Assembly (NCBI RefSeq): GCF_029784155.1
Contig: NC_073692.1
Coordinates: 232,456,503 to 232,520,502 of the forward strand
Source of the DNA: Uranotaenia lowii
Lineage: Eukaryota > Arthropoda > Insecta > Diptera > Culicidae
DNA length: 64,000 nt
Reading direction: 5' to 3'
Both the position numbers and the translations under genes were made by a program. Shown here piece after piece: positions 33,494-44,829 of the stretch (position 1 is its first letter; each line of letters begins with the position of its first letter). The notes under the pieces were generated by a model, which was not told the DNA's origin, made no database searches, and saw only the letters and a list, made by a program, of their open reading frames with translations.

Positions 33494-34170
33494 GGGGAGA
33501 GTGGGGATACTTGATCCACTTTTCTTATTTTCACCATACCTTTTAAATTAGAACGATACTTGAACCTGTAGATGAACTAGAAGCATTTCCGTGGAAGTAA
33601 AAACATGCGATATTTTTTTGAAGTTAGGGGAGACTTGATCCTCTATTGAAGGAGACTTGATCCTTTATTCAAGAAGCCCTAATCTCTGAAAAAAAATCAA
33701 ACAAAGTCCCAAGATAGAGTGTCAATTGACTATATTGGTCATGTTTGTTCTCACTTCACAATTTATAACTGACAGAAGAAGAAAATTCTATAACTTTGTC
33801 GCAACGCTAATGACATTGCATACTTAAAGGCGCTATTTTCTATGATTAAGAGAAAATTAATGATATTAGCCCTTTTCTACAGACAATTGTTGGATAAATA
33901 TTAGTTATTAGATAAAAATTAGTAATCTCGTAATCAGCAATGATCACGATCAATTCAGAAGAAGAATATACCGTTTTTAACTCTAGGGATCAATTGAACC
34001 CATAATCAACATTTTAGAAAAACATTTTTTGAGGGTTTTCCATTGCTTTGAAAATATGGTACCTATTATGAAGTTCATATCACGCTCGAACGATTGATAT
34101 ATTGGAACAAATATTTTGGCTACAATTTTTCCATGTAAGGAACATTTTAAAGGGATGAAAAAAGATCTTG
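33494..34170 (+). repeat. MITE family M2, right-truncated copy
   Basis: Begins ggggagagtggggatacttg after TA (33492-33493), the same left end as the full copy at 56007. It follows that copy through 'ggggagacttgatcc', 'aaaccttaagcccta'-like blocks, 'ttgcatacttaaaggcgc' and 'cccatgtaaggaacatttta' until about 34165, then diverges. The right terminal repeat is missing. Confidence 0.7.
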
Positions 34171-34777
34171 ATTTCAACTATTCTAAAAAGATTTCATTAA
34201 TTTAAAAGCAAAAATGACTACACAACGAGGAAAAAAGGTCAATTGAAACAATTCTTCAATTAATTCAATCAAATTGCTTTGAATCAATGGAATAAGGTTT
34301 TGTTAAAATGAAATGAAAAGCAATATTTTTTTTCAAGTTATTGCTGACATTGATAAAGGAAATGAATGAGAAATGTTTATCCCAAAGTCAAAGGAAATTT
34401 TCCTTTGATTTGTCCACATTTTTGTTTGACAAAAACTTGTTTCACTACTTGTAAATTTATATATGGATACAGAAAAATATGCTGATATTGACAAAAACTC
34501 CGAGCAATCCATACGAAACTAAAAATCTCTCAATATATCAAATAAAACAAAAATTATAGAACAAACAATAAACATTTATTTTATCTCATCGAAAAAGTAT
34601 TAAAATTTTCTTTTCGTTTATTTTTTTTTCAAATTTTAGAACGCTGACTGGATTCACTAATTCGTCGAGCCCAGATGAAAAGCTTTTTATTTAATGATAT
34701 TAAATCGAGAATAATGTGACATCTATTATTTATACTTGATATGGTTTTTTTTAACATCTATTCTCAATTTATGTTAC
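34171..34777. other. AT-rich spacer, no gene
   Basis: No reading frame, no repeat shared elsewhere in the window that I could see. Confidence 0.45.
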
Positions 34778-34779
34778 GT

Positions 34780-36163
34780 ATAGGGTGGTTGAAGCGAAAA
34801 AAAAACATTCAAATAATATCTCAAAAAGAAACTATTATCACACTCAATGTTACCCAAACATGTGTGAAAGAAATCATTGTTGGCTAAAATTTTCTCACCG
34901 TAAACTAAATCGGTCTGTCGTATATTTTGAAATCCTGTTCCAAATTTGCATGAATTTGGAACAAAGGCGTATAACTGTTGGGAATTTCGAAATCGATAAC
35001 TGTGCTAAAACAGCAATTTACGCCACCGGTGCCAGCCGAAATGTTTTAGCGTGGTCGAAAACCGTGTTTTGCATCTACCGTTGGGACAGCCCTTAGTGGT
35101 GAAAATTTCATCAAGTTTGAAGCAGTCAGTCAAAAGTTATCGACGATGGAACGCGAAACGCGAGAGAAAATTCTGCACACTCACGTAGAGAAACCGACGT
35201 GGTCAGGGATAAAGATCGCGAAATTCCTGAAATATACAAAATCGACTGTAAATTCGGTGCTGCAACGTTACCGGGAGACCCTAGCGGTGGACCGAGCAAA
35301 ACAAACCAGGCGTAAAAGTGGAAAATATGACCGGAAGCTGCGAGCAAAGGTAATTCGATCAGTTCACAATAATCCTGGAATCTCCTTGCGTGATTTGGCG
35401 AAAAAGTTCAAGACGAACCACAGTACAGCTCGACGAGTTTGATTGCGAGAAGGCTTGCGGTCGGATCATGCAAGCAAACACCCCAACAGGAAGCTGAAAC
35501 AAAACCTGGTTGCCAAAACCAGGGCAAGGAAGTTGTACGAGAAAGTGTTGACGAAGTACAACGGATGCATTTTGATGGATGACGAAACTTATGTCAAAAT
35601 GGATTTTGGACAAATACTCGGTAACGAATTTTACCTTGCGAAGCGTAAAAGGAATGTTGCGGGTAGATTCAAGTTAGTTTTTGCAGATAAATTTGCCCGT
35701 AATATGATGATTTGGCAAGGGATCTGTAGTTGTGGGAAGAAGTCTACGATTTTCATCACTGGGGACACATTGAATGGAAATGTTTACAAAGAAGAATGTC
35801 TCCAGAAGAGGGTTTTGCCATTCATTCGGTCCCACAAAGGTCCGGTGAAGTTCTGGCAACAGCCGGGATGTCGTTAAGTGGAATAAGGAGAACAAGATCG
35901 ATTTTGTTGAAAAAAGTATCAATCCACCAAACTGTTCGGATTTTCGTCCCATCGAGAAATATTGGGCAATAGTTAAGGGCAAACTGAAGAAATGTGGCAG
36001 AACCATGAAAAAACCCGCTCAAATGGAAAAGTGGTGGAGCATGATGGCGAATGAGGTTAGCAGCAGTACTGTGCAGAAAATGATGGGTGGTATCACAAAA
36101 AAAGTTCGAAAATTCATCCGAAAAGCTGACGAATGATTTTTATATTTTTTTTTTTCTTAAAGT
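34780..36163 (+). mobile_element. ITmD37E-like Tc1/mariner element relic
   Basis: A transposase relic (35146-36136) with DD37E-type signatures and a ~360-bp 5' leader that starts near 'gggtggttgaagcgaa'. The right terminus was not identified: the 3' flank is interrupted at 36164 by a solo LTR, and sequence resuming at 37177 may belong to this element. I could not confirm terminal inverted repeats. Confidence 0.65.
35146..36136 (+). pseudogene. DD37E-type Tc1/mariner transposase, broken
   Basis: ATG at 35146. An N-terminal helix-turn-helix pair ('IKIAKFLKYTKSTVNSVLQR', 'ISLRDLAKKFKTNHSTARRV') precedes a TGA, after which the same phase continues ('LREGLRSDHA...'). First catalytic Asp in 'CILMDDETYVKMDFG'. 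After 'GPVKFW' about 20 bases are missing and the phase changes: the block that normally holds the second catalytic Asp ('FWPDLAS'-type) is deleted. The new phase reads 'NKENKIDFVEKSINPP', 'FRPIEKYWAIVKGKLKKCG' with the final Glu, and closes at TGA 36134-36136. The family is known from mosquitoes as ITmD37E. One stop plus the deletion make it inactive. Confidence 0.88.
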
Positions 36164-37176
36164 TGTAACCATGTGAAAGTTACTGTTCAAGATTACTAAG
36201 ATTCGTCGCGGTAACGTTAAATGTCGAGGAAGTGCTAGTGATTCAGTGGAGAGTGAAATGGACCAGCCTTTAGACCTCAGATATCCCGGACGCAGCCCAG
36301 CAGCATAAAACTGACAGGCAGGGGCTAGCATGCAACAGAGGGCAGCATGAGCGTGCTATAATGGAGCAGGGCCGCAGTAAGGATGAAAGGATCACGGAGC
36401 AAGAGGCAAGAGAAAGGGTCAGCAACGAAGGGAGGGGCGGTCATCGGTCGGGTATGAGCGGCATTGTGCTGATCCAAAATGGCCATTTCATGGTGCAACG
36501 CGGAGAACGAAAGGTTGAAGGCTAGTCGTTTTATCTTAGCTAATACTACCATCGTTTACGCTGTTCCGAAAAGCATAGTTAAGGCGCAGTGAGCCAAACA
36601 GCAGTTCGCACCGTGAAAACCTAGTTCAAGTGTGCGTGAAAAACCGGCCAGGTAGCCTTATATCCCCGTGAATACCTATATACCCGACCTGACGCCATTT
36701 TGCTTCCCTCTACTGTTCACCAGGCCCCCGAGGTTTTAGTTCGAGACTTCTACCGCTCGTGTTCCTCCAAAATCCTTCAAAGGCCTACCAGAAGTGCCTC
36801 CGAGGAACCCTAGCTGCCCGCCGTAGCCACTTGGTAAGCTCCACCCGCCGTGCCGAAGTCCGGCGCCACGAACCCACCTAAGCCACGAGTGTGCCTCCTC
36901 CAACAGCTACGAGGAGACACGGGACAACCGACGGTGTGAGAAGGGGTGAACCAAAGACGAAGGGCCCGAAGCAGAAGAGTAAGGTAGGAGAGTAATTGCA
37001 CAGTCACTGGGGGATAGTTGGAAGATTGTCGACAAGTCGGAATAAAGGTTGGCGAGCGAAGCTCGAAATTGAATTTACTAGCGTTTCCTTGTAGTTTTTG
37101 ATTGACGAAAAGCCGACCCTGAGGCATATGAAGGGGAGTCTTAGTAGTGCTGGGCAGTAGCCAACCCTTGGTTACA
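36164..37176. mobile_element. solo LTR
   Basis: A 1013-bp block, clearly less AT-rich than its surroundings, begins tgtaaccatg and ends cttggttaca, so the termini form the short inverted repeat tgtaacca/tggttaca with TG...CA ends. It is flanked on both sides by aagt (36160-36163 and 37177-37180), a 4-bp target duplication. An AATAAA at 37041 is placed as expected of an R-region polyadenylation signal. No coding frame. The features point to recombination between the LTRs of a lost retrotransposon. Which superfamily is unknown; Ty3/gypsy would fit a 4-bp duplication. Confidence 0.75.
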
Positions 37177-37180
37177 AAGT

Positions 37181-38017
37181 GCGAATGACAAAATGACGTT
37201 TTTACTTTTGTTGTACGTTATTTCTGTGCGGAGACAAAATTAACTCTGAAAACAACAGAAAGGATGATAAAACGATTTTTTGACAAGGATAGGTTTATCG
37301 ACACTGAAAATATAAACTCGATGAAACATAGACTCGAGTATCGACAGAATAGAGTTGATTCGATATTTTCTAATAGACGGTTTTGGGAAATGTCTCGCAG
37401 TCGTGATCAGGGCTTGGTAAGGGATCGCATTCTGACTGTGACTGCGTGAACGAACGAATGTGCGCCGATTGACTTTCACAGTCATAAGCATTCAGTTGAA
37501 TGCGAAACGGTCGCAGTCATTCTGCCGTTTCTTGACTGCTTGTATGGTATTCGCTGCTGCAGCTTTACGAGAGATGATTTTTTTAGTCCTTCATTCTACC
37601 GCTCCTCATTCATACCGAAGGTTGCAAACAGAAAGTTTGAACGAATGGAAGCGGGACTGCGATTCTGCCAAGGTTAAAGCCATTTTTCGTTCTCAATTTT
37701 TCTCTCCGGTCGTAACATTCGTCGTGTGCCTCGTGCTGCTACTGCTAGCCCCTACCAACCAACTAGGTAAAGCGTATGGAATGTGTTGGTTGGGTTGGGT
37801 GGAAAGTTTGTATCACATTTGGAAAAAAATGCTGAAGTAATTTAAGCCACTCTAGAACAAGCGATTTAATTATTTTAAACATGATCATTAAATGCTTAAA
37901 CTAATGCTTAGTTCTTTTAGAAATGAGATGCTGATAGCTCATTTCTTAGTAATTGGACATTCAAAACTTTTAAAGCATTATGTCTTGATGATGCATTTCT
38001 GGAAGTGAAGTTGAAAT
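37181..38017. other. spacer, no gene
   Basis: Short frames at 37240-37491 (minus) and 37264-37449 and 37460-37840 (plus) overlap and carry no recognised motif. The stretch 37400-37560 is rich in 'gactg/cagtc' words, which also occur at 39770-39880, suggesting an unrecognised repeat. Confidence 0.45.
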
Positions 38018-38025
38018 ATAACCAT

Positions 38026-38789
38026 TAGACCGCTGCAAAAACGACTTTTTGCTCCCATATGTTTTTTCGATGAATTTTTGGCCACCAAGCATCAGTGCAA
38101 AATTTGAGATAATTTGGTAGATTCCTGAATTAGCGCAACGCGTTTCAATTTTGTATGGAAATTTGTATGAAAAAAAGCACATTAAATTGTCCAGAAAATT
38201 CAAATAAGCTCGAAATAAACTCGGTCTTTGAATTTTGGTTTTGACTATTCTTAAGCTTCATTTTGTGCTAACATAACAAGCAGCTAAGCATTTCACGAAA
38301 AAAGTTATAAACATTTCAAAATAAAAAAAAAACTGAATCCATTGAAAAGTATTTAAAAAGGGCAGACTTTGCTTGCTAGAGCTTTTCATAATTTCATGAA
38401 ATGTTTTTGCAAAGATTATAAAAATCAACAAAAAATCTGGCTATTGCAATTAAGCAGTCAAAAAGGCTAAAATTAAATTCAATTATTTTGAAACAAAAAG
38501 TGTGTTTTGTTCACATGAATGTTACTGCAAGAATCAAGGAATATTTTTCATCCAAAGTTATATTTTTAGAAACTTGCAGTACATCTCTTGGAAATTTTTT
38601 AATATTTTTTTTTGTTTTTCCATATAAATTTCCAAACAAAATTAAAACTCGTTGCGCTTATTCAGGACTGGATGGATCGCTTCAAAAAATTATATTGCTA
38701 TTTCTGGTAGCAAAAACAACCAAAACAAGTTAAGGGAGCTGTAAAAATTTAAAATTTGGAAATTTTCATACAAGGTTTGCAGCGGTCTA
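38026..38789. mobile_element. hAT-type MITE with 8-bp duplication
   Basis: The ends are tagaccgctgcaaa at 38026 and its inverse tttgcagcggtcta ending at 38789. The perfect 8-bp duplication ataaccat flanks it (38018-38025 and 38790-38797), the hallmark of hAT-mobilised elements. Internal arms remain similar further in ('cgttgcgctaattcaggaat'-like blocks in opposite orientation at ~38130 and ~38655). 764 bp, no coding content. A truncated relative lies at 55235-55421. Confidence 0.88.
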
Positions 38790-38797
38790 ATAACCAT

Positions 38798-40472
38798 TGC
38801 CAAAGACTCAAAACAGCAATGCCATCAAATATAAAATCAAAAATAATTCACTATGATTTACATTGCACCAAAATCATGTCTTCGGACGCTTTGAAGAGAA
38901 CTGGTTTTTAAAGAATAGAAAATTTTACACTGAAAAATAATGAAACCTTTTAGATATGGGAGAGTGTGGAATCCTTGGTCACTATTTTTTTGTTCCATAA
39001 CTTTTTTATTATAAAAGATATAATGAAAATAAAAAACTTTCATTTTATCACATTTTCAAGGTATCATTTATTTTTTATTTTTTAAAAGGTTTTTTTCAGC
39101 AAGTTCGGACTGTTTTTTAAAGAGCTATTTTGAAAAACCGAGGAGAAGTGTGGGCCACTAAATCCAAATTGTCCAAATAACATGCAAAGTTTATCAGTTG
39201 ACCCAAAACTGTGCTTTCATAATTTATTCCGTTATTTTCAAGCAATTTCAGATTATGAAATACAAAAGAAAGTTGCGTATGATCGAAAAAACTTAAAAAC
39301 CTAGCAGGCGAACGTTTTGGCAACATTCCTTACATATGATGGATAAAATATTTTTTATAACTCTTCATTGGGCATAAGAATACTTTACAGAAAGGAAAAT
39401 CGTAATTTAAGTTCTAAATGTGTATATGAACATAAAAATATAGGTGGTCTAAGATACCCTACAAAATGTGGCCCACCACTGTCCACAAGCTATGATTTGC
39501 AAATTGGTTGCGTTTATGTGACTTTTTATTGATGTTTCATCAAAAATTCCTTTTCCACGTGAAAAAAATGACACAACTAAGATCATAAGCGTATGAGCAT
39601 ATTTTTTATGAATTTAAGGTTCCCGATCGATGCAATTTGCGAGTGCTTTTTTTAGCTTGATAAATAAAAGAAGCATATGATGCGTCTTTAAGTCAACAAC
39701 ATATAGAAAAATATGCTTACGCGAAGCACTCCACACAGAACTGCTGCACCGAATAAGCATATTCACTTCTACCTATTCAGTGACTGCGGTTTGACTGCCG
39801 AGGTGAATGTTTTTTTCGCAGTCGTTTGACTGCAAAATGACCGTGGACGGTAGAAGCACTGACCATACTGACTGGACAGTCGATTTCGTTTTTTGGATAA
39901 TTTACGCACTCTGGAATCGATAGTACGCAATATCGATTCCAGAGTGCGCATCGATCGATTTGAAGAAATGCTATCCCAGTTAGAAAGTGCCACCCGACTT
40001 TCGCAAAAAAACAGGCAATTCAGACGATAAAATCGTGCAAAACAGGTACATTTTTCCTACAGGGCATTTCTACCGGGAAAATTATAGTTTCGCCACCTGC
40101 CGTCGGTATTGCGAACCTGCTAAATTTGACGAAAAAAATTAGCCAGAAAATGATCGAATTTTTGTTTTAAGTGTCCTGTCAGTATGATCAGTGGTAGAAG
40201 CATGAATGGGGTTTGAGCAAAGCAGGACGAATTGAACGAGAGAGGATTTCTTAGAGCAATGGAAGAACGAATGCGACACGAATGCTCCCAGTCGGGTTTG
40301 AAACGAATGGCTTGCGAAGGACCGCACAAAAAGGAATGCATGCAATTGACTGAGCTAGTGTGTTGACTGCTGATGAAAAAAGGGATCGCCTCAAGCCCTG
40401 GTCGTGATAACAAAACAAACACAACAACTTAAATGCGTGTATTTTCTAAATATGCTCTAATGCACTTATACC
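38798..40472. other. spacer, no gene
   Basis: AT-rich to about 39760, then a more mixed segment (39770-40430) full of 'gactg' words, containing a perfect hairpin at 39905-39948. Open frames at 39769-40422 (minus) overlap each other and look spurious. Confidence 0.45.
39905..39948. repeat. perfect 18-bp hairpin
   Basis: cgcactctggaatcgata (39905-39922) is followed, after 8 bases, by its exact reverse complement (39931-39948). It may be the centre of a foldback element or a regulatory or RNA hairpin. Context does not decide. Confidence 0.8.
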
Positions 40473-40879
40473 TAATGTTCCGGAAATCGATCCTTTCACT
40501 GAACCATGCTTCAGAGCCAATCAGCCTTCTCCAACAAAATCATATGTATAAACAATCATGCAAGACAACATGGCTTCTGTATTTGAACACTCTTGCAAAA
40601 CATGATGGACGCAGACTATCAGCTATCGAACGTCTCGATGATTATTGCCTTCTATGATGAACTTCAACCCTTTAGGATCACAACTGATACCTATCTACCA
40701 GATAATTTTTGTTTTTGCGCGTTGCGTAGCAGGGCTAAATCATTACTAGGTAACCGCAATGAACTGGCCAGCAAGTGTTCCGGCTTTTATAAACATTTAG
40801 TATTTCTTCAGATTTTCCTTCTGATACATTCATGATCGTCAATCAATAACAAACATTCAAAACAATGATGCGAGGATAG

Positions 40880-41400
40880 ATGTTAGTGAATGATTTTGGG
40901 AGCTGTGCTGTGGTCCTGAAGTCGCTGCAGGCGAAAACATTAGAAGTAGCTCATCCAGACCATCCACATGTCGCAAAGCTTAAAAGCATTTTAAGGGAGC
41001 GAGTATGGTGGCCAGGGATGTCTACCGACGCAGAACTTTGGGTTAGATCTTGCCAAGCGTTTTGCGTAAATGGTAGCATTGATCCATTACTAGATGTAAT
41101 GAATGAAACAGTTTATTTTTTTTCTTACAGGAATACCGGAAAAAAATACTCCAATAACCCGATTCTTAGTTCCAAAAGCCGTTTGGGAAACGATCGCGAT
41201 AGACTTGAATTTTTTGGGGTGTTTAATTGTAATTGTAGACTACAGATCCCGTTAAGTGATAGCTAGAGCAGTAAAGTAAACAAGGATCGATTCTGTGAAA
41301 GGGGTGCTGAATGAAATATTCAAAAGTGAAGGATTTCCTCGGTCGATCAAGTCTAACTATGGTCCTCCATTTAGCAGTGAAGATTTCAGTAAATAATTCT
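40880..41400 (+). pseudogene. Ty3/gypsy integrase relic
   Basis: The frame from 40880 reads 'LEVAHPDHPHVAKLKSILRE' then 'RVWWPGMSTDAELWVRSCQA', the HHCC zinc-binding module of gypsy integrases. A frame change follows. Another phase at ~41175-41250 reads 'WETIAIDLNFLGCLIVIVDY', the start of the catalytic core with its first Asp. The second catalytic block appears at ~41330-41390 as 'SIKSNYGPPFSSEDFSK', where the usual catalytic Asp of 'DNGPPF' reads Tyr. Several indels and an insertion between zinc module and core make it dead. Confidence 0.8.
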
Positions 41401-41587
41401 TTCTCATTCTTTCATATCTCATTCCAAAGTTTTCATTTTCGAAAATTTTTCATGTTTTTCAAGATGTCTTGGTTATTTTTTGACCTCAACGACCTCTCCC
41501 GGGAACTCGGTATTGTACCCACCATTCACCACCCACCATCTGCCAAACCAACGCTAGCAATACTAACATCGGCTTCACGTGCAATCT

Positions 41588-42030
41588 GAACAAACACCAT
41601 CTCCAGCGCCACCATCTTCTGCGCAACCAGCAACAACATATACCTCACCACCAACATCGCCACTACCATCTTTTTAACGACCAACATCTGCACCATTATC
41701 GGCATCACCAGCACCATCTTGTTCGGAATCGAAGACGCCGTTTAAGAATTTAACTCCCGAAACGCAGATCATGACGCCAACGAAGGATGATGAGGCTGAT
41801 CCATCTACGAAGTGGCGTCGGTGTGGTAGATGTTTGGCATCGTTCGAGGGACTGCACAATCTCAAAAACCACTGGGACTTGAACCCCTAATGCGTTATAA
41901 GATGCGAGGAATGCAGTAGAATCTTCACTAACTCGTACACGCTTGCCCGCCACCGTGAACAAATGCATTCCGCAACAAAACGGTCGTTAGTATCAATAAA
42001 CTATCCTAAGTCTATGGATTGCTATGTTCA
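41588..42030 (+). pseudogene. C2H2 zinc-finger relic with Pro/Ser/Thr-rich leader
   Basis: One plus-strand phase reads a Pro/Ser/Thr-rich stretch ('TPSPAPPSSAQPATTYTSPP'), a TAA, more of the same, 'TPETQIMTPTKDDEADPSTK', then a C-x2-C finger 'CGRCLASFEGLHNLKNHWD' that ends at a TAA, and finally a good C2H2 finger 'CEECSRIFTNSYTLARHREQ' followed by 'MH'. The phase then runs on to about 42190. Two in-frame stops show decay. It could be a fragment of a host zinc-finger gene or a transposon-borne DNA-binding protein. I do not recognise the gene. Confidence 0.6.
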
Positions 42031-43108
42031 ATTCTTCATTAAATTTTTAAATGCTAATTCGCTTTTTTATAATTTTCTAGCGAGAAAACATGTCAACAAT
42101 AGTCAAAACTGTGGCGAAATGACAGGAGATTGTTTTGAGAATCGCCAAATCCGGTTAAAAATGAAGAAATGGCAGGAAATTTGTCTCTAGAAGCAACTTT
42201 ATCATTTAGGAAGTCAAAGTTAATTTAGTTAAATGATTTTTTTTAAATTTCACAGCTTTAACTTTGTGAGAACATAGAAACATATTTGTTTATTAAAATT
42301 ATCGACCTCATGGGTGAAAAGTGATGTCCTTTTTAGTAGGGACATCTAAGATTATGAAATTTTATAGATGGATAGAACCAATGTTCCCAAAATCGCTCAA
42401 GAAAAGCAGTCAGGATTCGTTTCAAGCTATAATACTTACACTTCCGAGTGCTGTGATACGCACGTGGTAAACGTATCCGTTGAATGTTTGTCGAACATCA
42501 ACACTAGATTATAGATACATAAAAATATACCATGCCCCATCGGGGGCTACCGTTGCTATTCGTCACGTGGCTTTTCAAAGGTGGTCGACATACTTGATGA
42601 TAAATTTTGAACGTCGTTACCACAATCATTCACTAACGCCTATCCTTGCATCATTGTTCATAATGTTCATTATTGATAGGCGATCATGAATGTCTCAGAA
42701 GGAAAATCTGAAGAAATACTTGAACCGAATGTTGAAAAAAGCCGTAGCACATGCTGGACAGTTCATTGCGGTTACTAAGTCATGATTTTGTTCTTCTACG
42801 CAAAGCTTTTCGCTAAAAATCATATTGCAACCTTTACGCATCGCTCAGAACTGATACATATCAGTTGTGATCTTAGAAGGTTGAAAACCATCAAGGAAGG
42901 CAATCACCATCGAGACGTTCATTTCTGATAGTCTGCGTCCTTCTTTACCACATCATGTTTTGGGGGAATGTTTCAAATACAGAAGCGTCGTTGTCATGCA
43001 TGATTGTTTATATGATTTGGTTGAAGAAGGAAAAATTGACTGCTTCGATTTTTTTGCTCTGAATGCAGTAAAGCATGGCTATTCGAAAATGATTGATTTT
43101 CGGAACAT

Positions 43109-44740
43109 TGGATAGAACGTAAGATGAAAATGAGCGGGTAGAATTTATTGAGAAGCATTATCATCACATATCAAATTTTTGTTCCTCACCGGCCAACTAC
43201 TATGAAGTGGTAGATACAGATAGAGTTGCATTTACCAGAACACATTAGTAGGCCATTAGGTTAATAGAAAAAATTAAGTCCTTTTTAGGGTTAATGAAAG
43301 TCCCTAACAGGTTGAGAAAAAAATGAATAAATGGTCAATAAAGTCCCTAAGGGTTTAGTCGTGTTAACCAGTGCAGTAATGTTTTGTCTTAGGTTGTTGT
43401 GAGTAAAACTTGAAAGAAAGGGAGTTTTTGCAGGGAAGAACGGTCAATCACGACTTTATACTTGGGCGCTGAAGCAGCGAACTCATTTTGTTTTTTTCTT
43501 ATATTTTCTTTCGGTTTGTTCAAATCTTAGTGAAATCCCTGTGATTATTTATTTGTGGTCCATTGTGATGGGTGTCTCTTTGATAACCCTACATTGTAAA
43601 CATTTTCTCCCTTTAATTACATGATAAATAATTGGAACGCCAACCTGAAGCCAAACTTGTCCTAAACCACCGCTCCAGAAGTGGCGCAGCCACTTAGTTG
43701 GTGCCAAAACGGGAATCGACGAATCGTTTCCTCGCCATTCCGTGGCGGATATTTGGGCAGAAGCAGACGTACAAACCTTTGAAACGACGCGCGGCAAAAC
43801 AAAAATGATGACACAGCGTACCATTTTTCTGATGGACCGGAACTACAATCGAATCTCAACCTCTGCCAGGGCAGATGGCAAATCTATTTGTTGAAAAATC
43901 GTTTTCCCTTCCCCACGACCCTCCCAGCCGCTTTCCAAGTTCCGGTGGTTGAATTCTCCTCTGGTCTGTCTCCTAAGCCACATCCCATCCGCCACCCTTT
44001 AGGGACACAAACTGCTTGCACAACAGGGCACGATCGATGGCTGGCTTATTTTTATGCGGAGTAGTTGAACAAATTTTATGTTGGCCCAGGGCCGGCGAAG
44101 AGGGAGAAAAATAGAGGTCGGTTTTTATTGGGTGTTTTTGTTGTTATTGTCAGAAGAGGCCATTGGCTGTTGATGATGATATGGCAATTCCATTATCATT
44201 GTTTGTTTGTTTGCTTGCTTACTCGTCATTCAAACAAAATCATCAACGAAATGGAGATAGATATGGAGACAGGCAAAAAAGAAGAGCTCGAATTCGGTCA
44301 TCAGAAAACCGAATGGATACCTACTCCAATGATGCTGTCTGTCGGTAGTTCTGGTTTTTTGTTTTGTTCTTTCATCGCTAGTGCAAATTGGAAATACTCT
44401 GCAATTGTCAGATTGCGATCAAATGCATTGTATTCACAAAAATTGCTGCATTATCGATTATGAATCGGTAATGAAGCAATTTGTTCACGGGAAGAACAAA
44501 ACTGACAAGTATATCAATCACATACAATCATCTTTTGTCTCTATGTTGGATAGCGCTAACTTTTTTTCGCTTGAAATTTCATAGAAGCCTAGTTTAGTAG
44601 TAACATTTTTTTTAATTGCATAACCACGGGGGCTAAGAAACTTGATTTTCAGTTATTTTTTCGGTTGTGGTAGTGAAGTGAACATTTCCAACATTTTTCT
44701 AAATCTTAAAACATATTAAATAATTTTTCCGAACGGGATG
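43109..44740. other. spacer, no gene
   Basis: 43600-44110 is the least AT-rich part and looks like unique sequence (intron or intergenic). Minus-strand frames at 43549-43859 and plus-strand frames at 44065-44463 overlap one another and show no domain. Confidence 0.5.
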
Positions 44741-44829
44741 ATTTTAAGGTTATGTAATGGCTTTTCGGTCTTGTTCACCTGCAAAATATTGCTTTCGGAA
44801 TCCGGAAACATCTTAGCGGGGAGACGGAA

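Larger units (their letters stand above)
40473..43108. repeat. element bounded by ~0.4-kb diverged inverted repeats
   Basis: 40473-40878 and 42641-43108 are inverted copies: for example 'agtatttcttcagattttcc' at ~40798 matches, inverted, 'ggaaaatctgaagaaatact' at ~42701. The inner ends pair 'caatgatgcgaggatag' with 'tatccttgcatcattg', the outer ends 'ctaatgttccggaaatcgat' with 'attttcggaacattgg'. The arms differ by many indels. Between them lie a gypsy integrase relic and a zinc-finger relic. The right arm, read on the plus strand, still gives a coding-like run ('HDCLYDLVEEGKIDCFDFFA'), so the arms may derive from a gene rather than from a terminal repeat. Confidence 0.7.

Noticed and set aside
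40880..42190. One gene combining integrase and zinc finger
   Set aside because: The two lie in different phases with an unrelated Pro/Ser/Thr-rich stretch between; no evidence of a single transcript.
44065..44463. 132-codon plus frame
   Set aside because: Low-complexity and overlapped by another frame; no motif.
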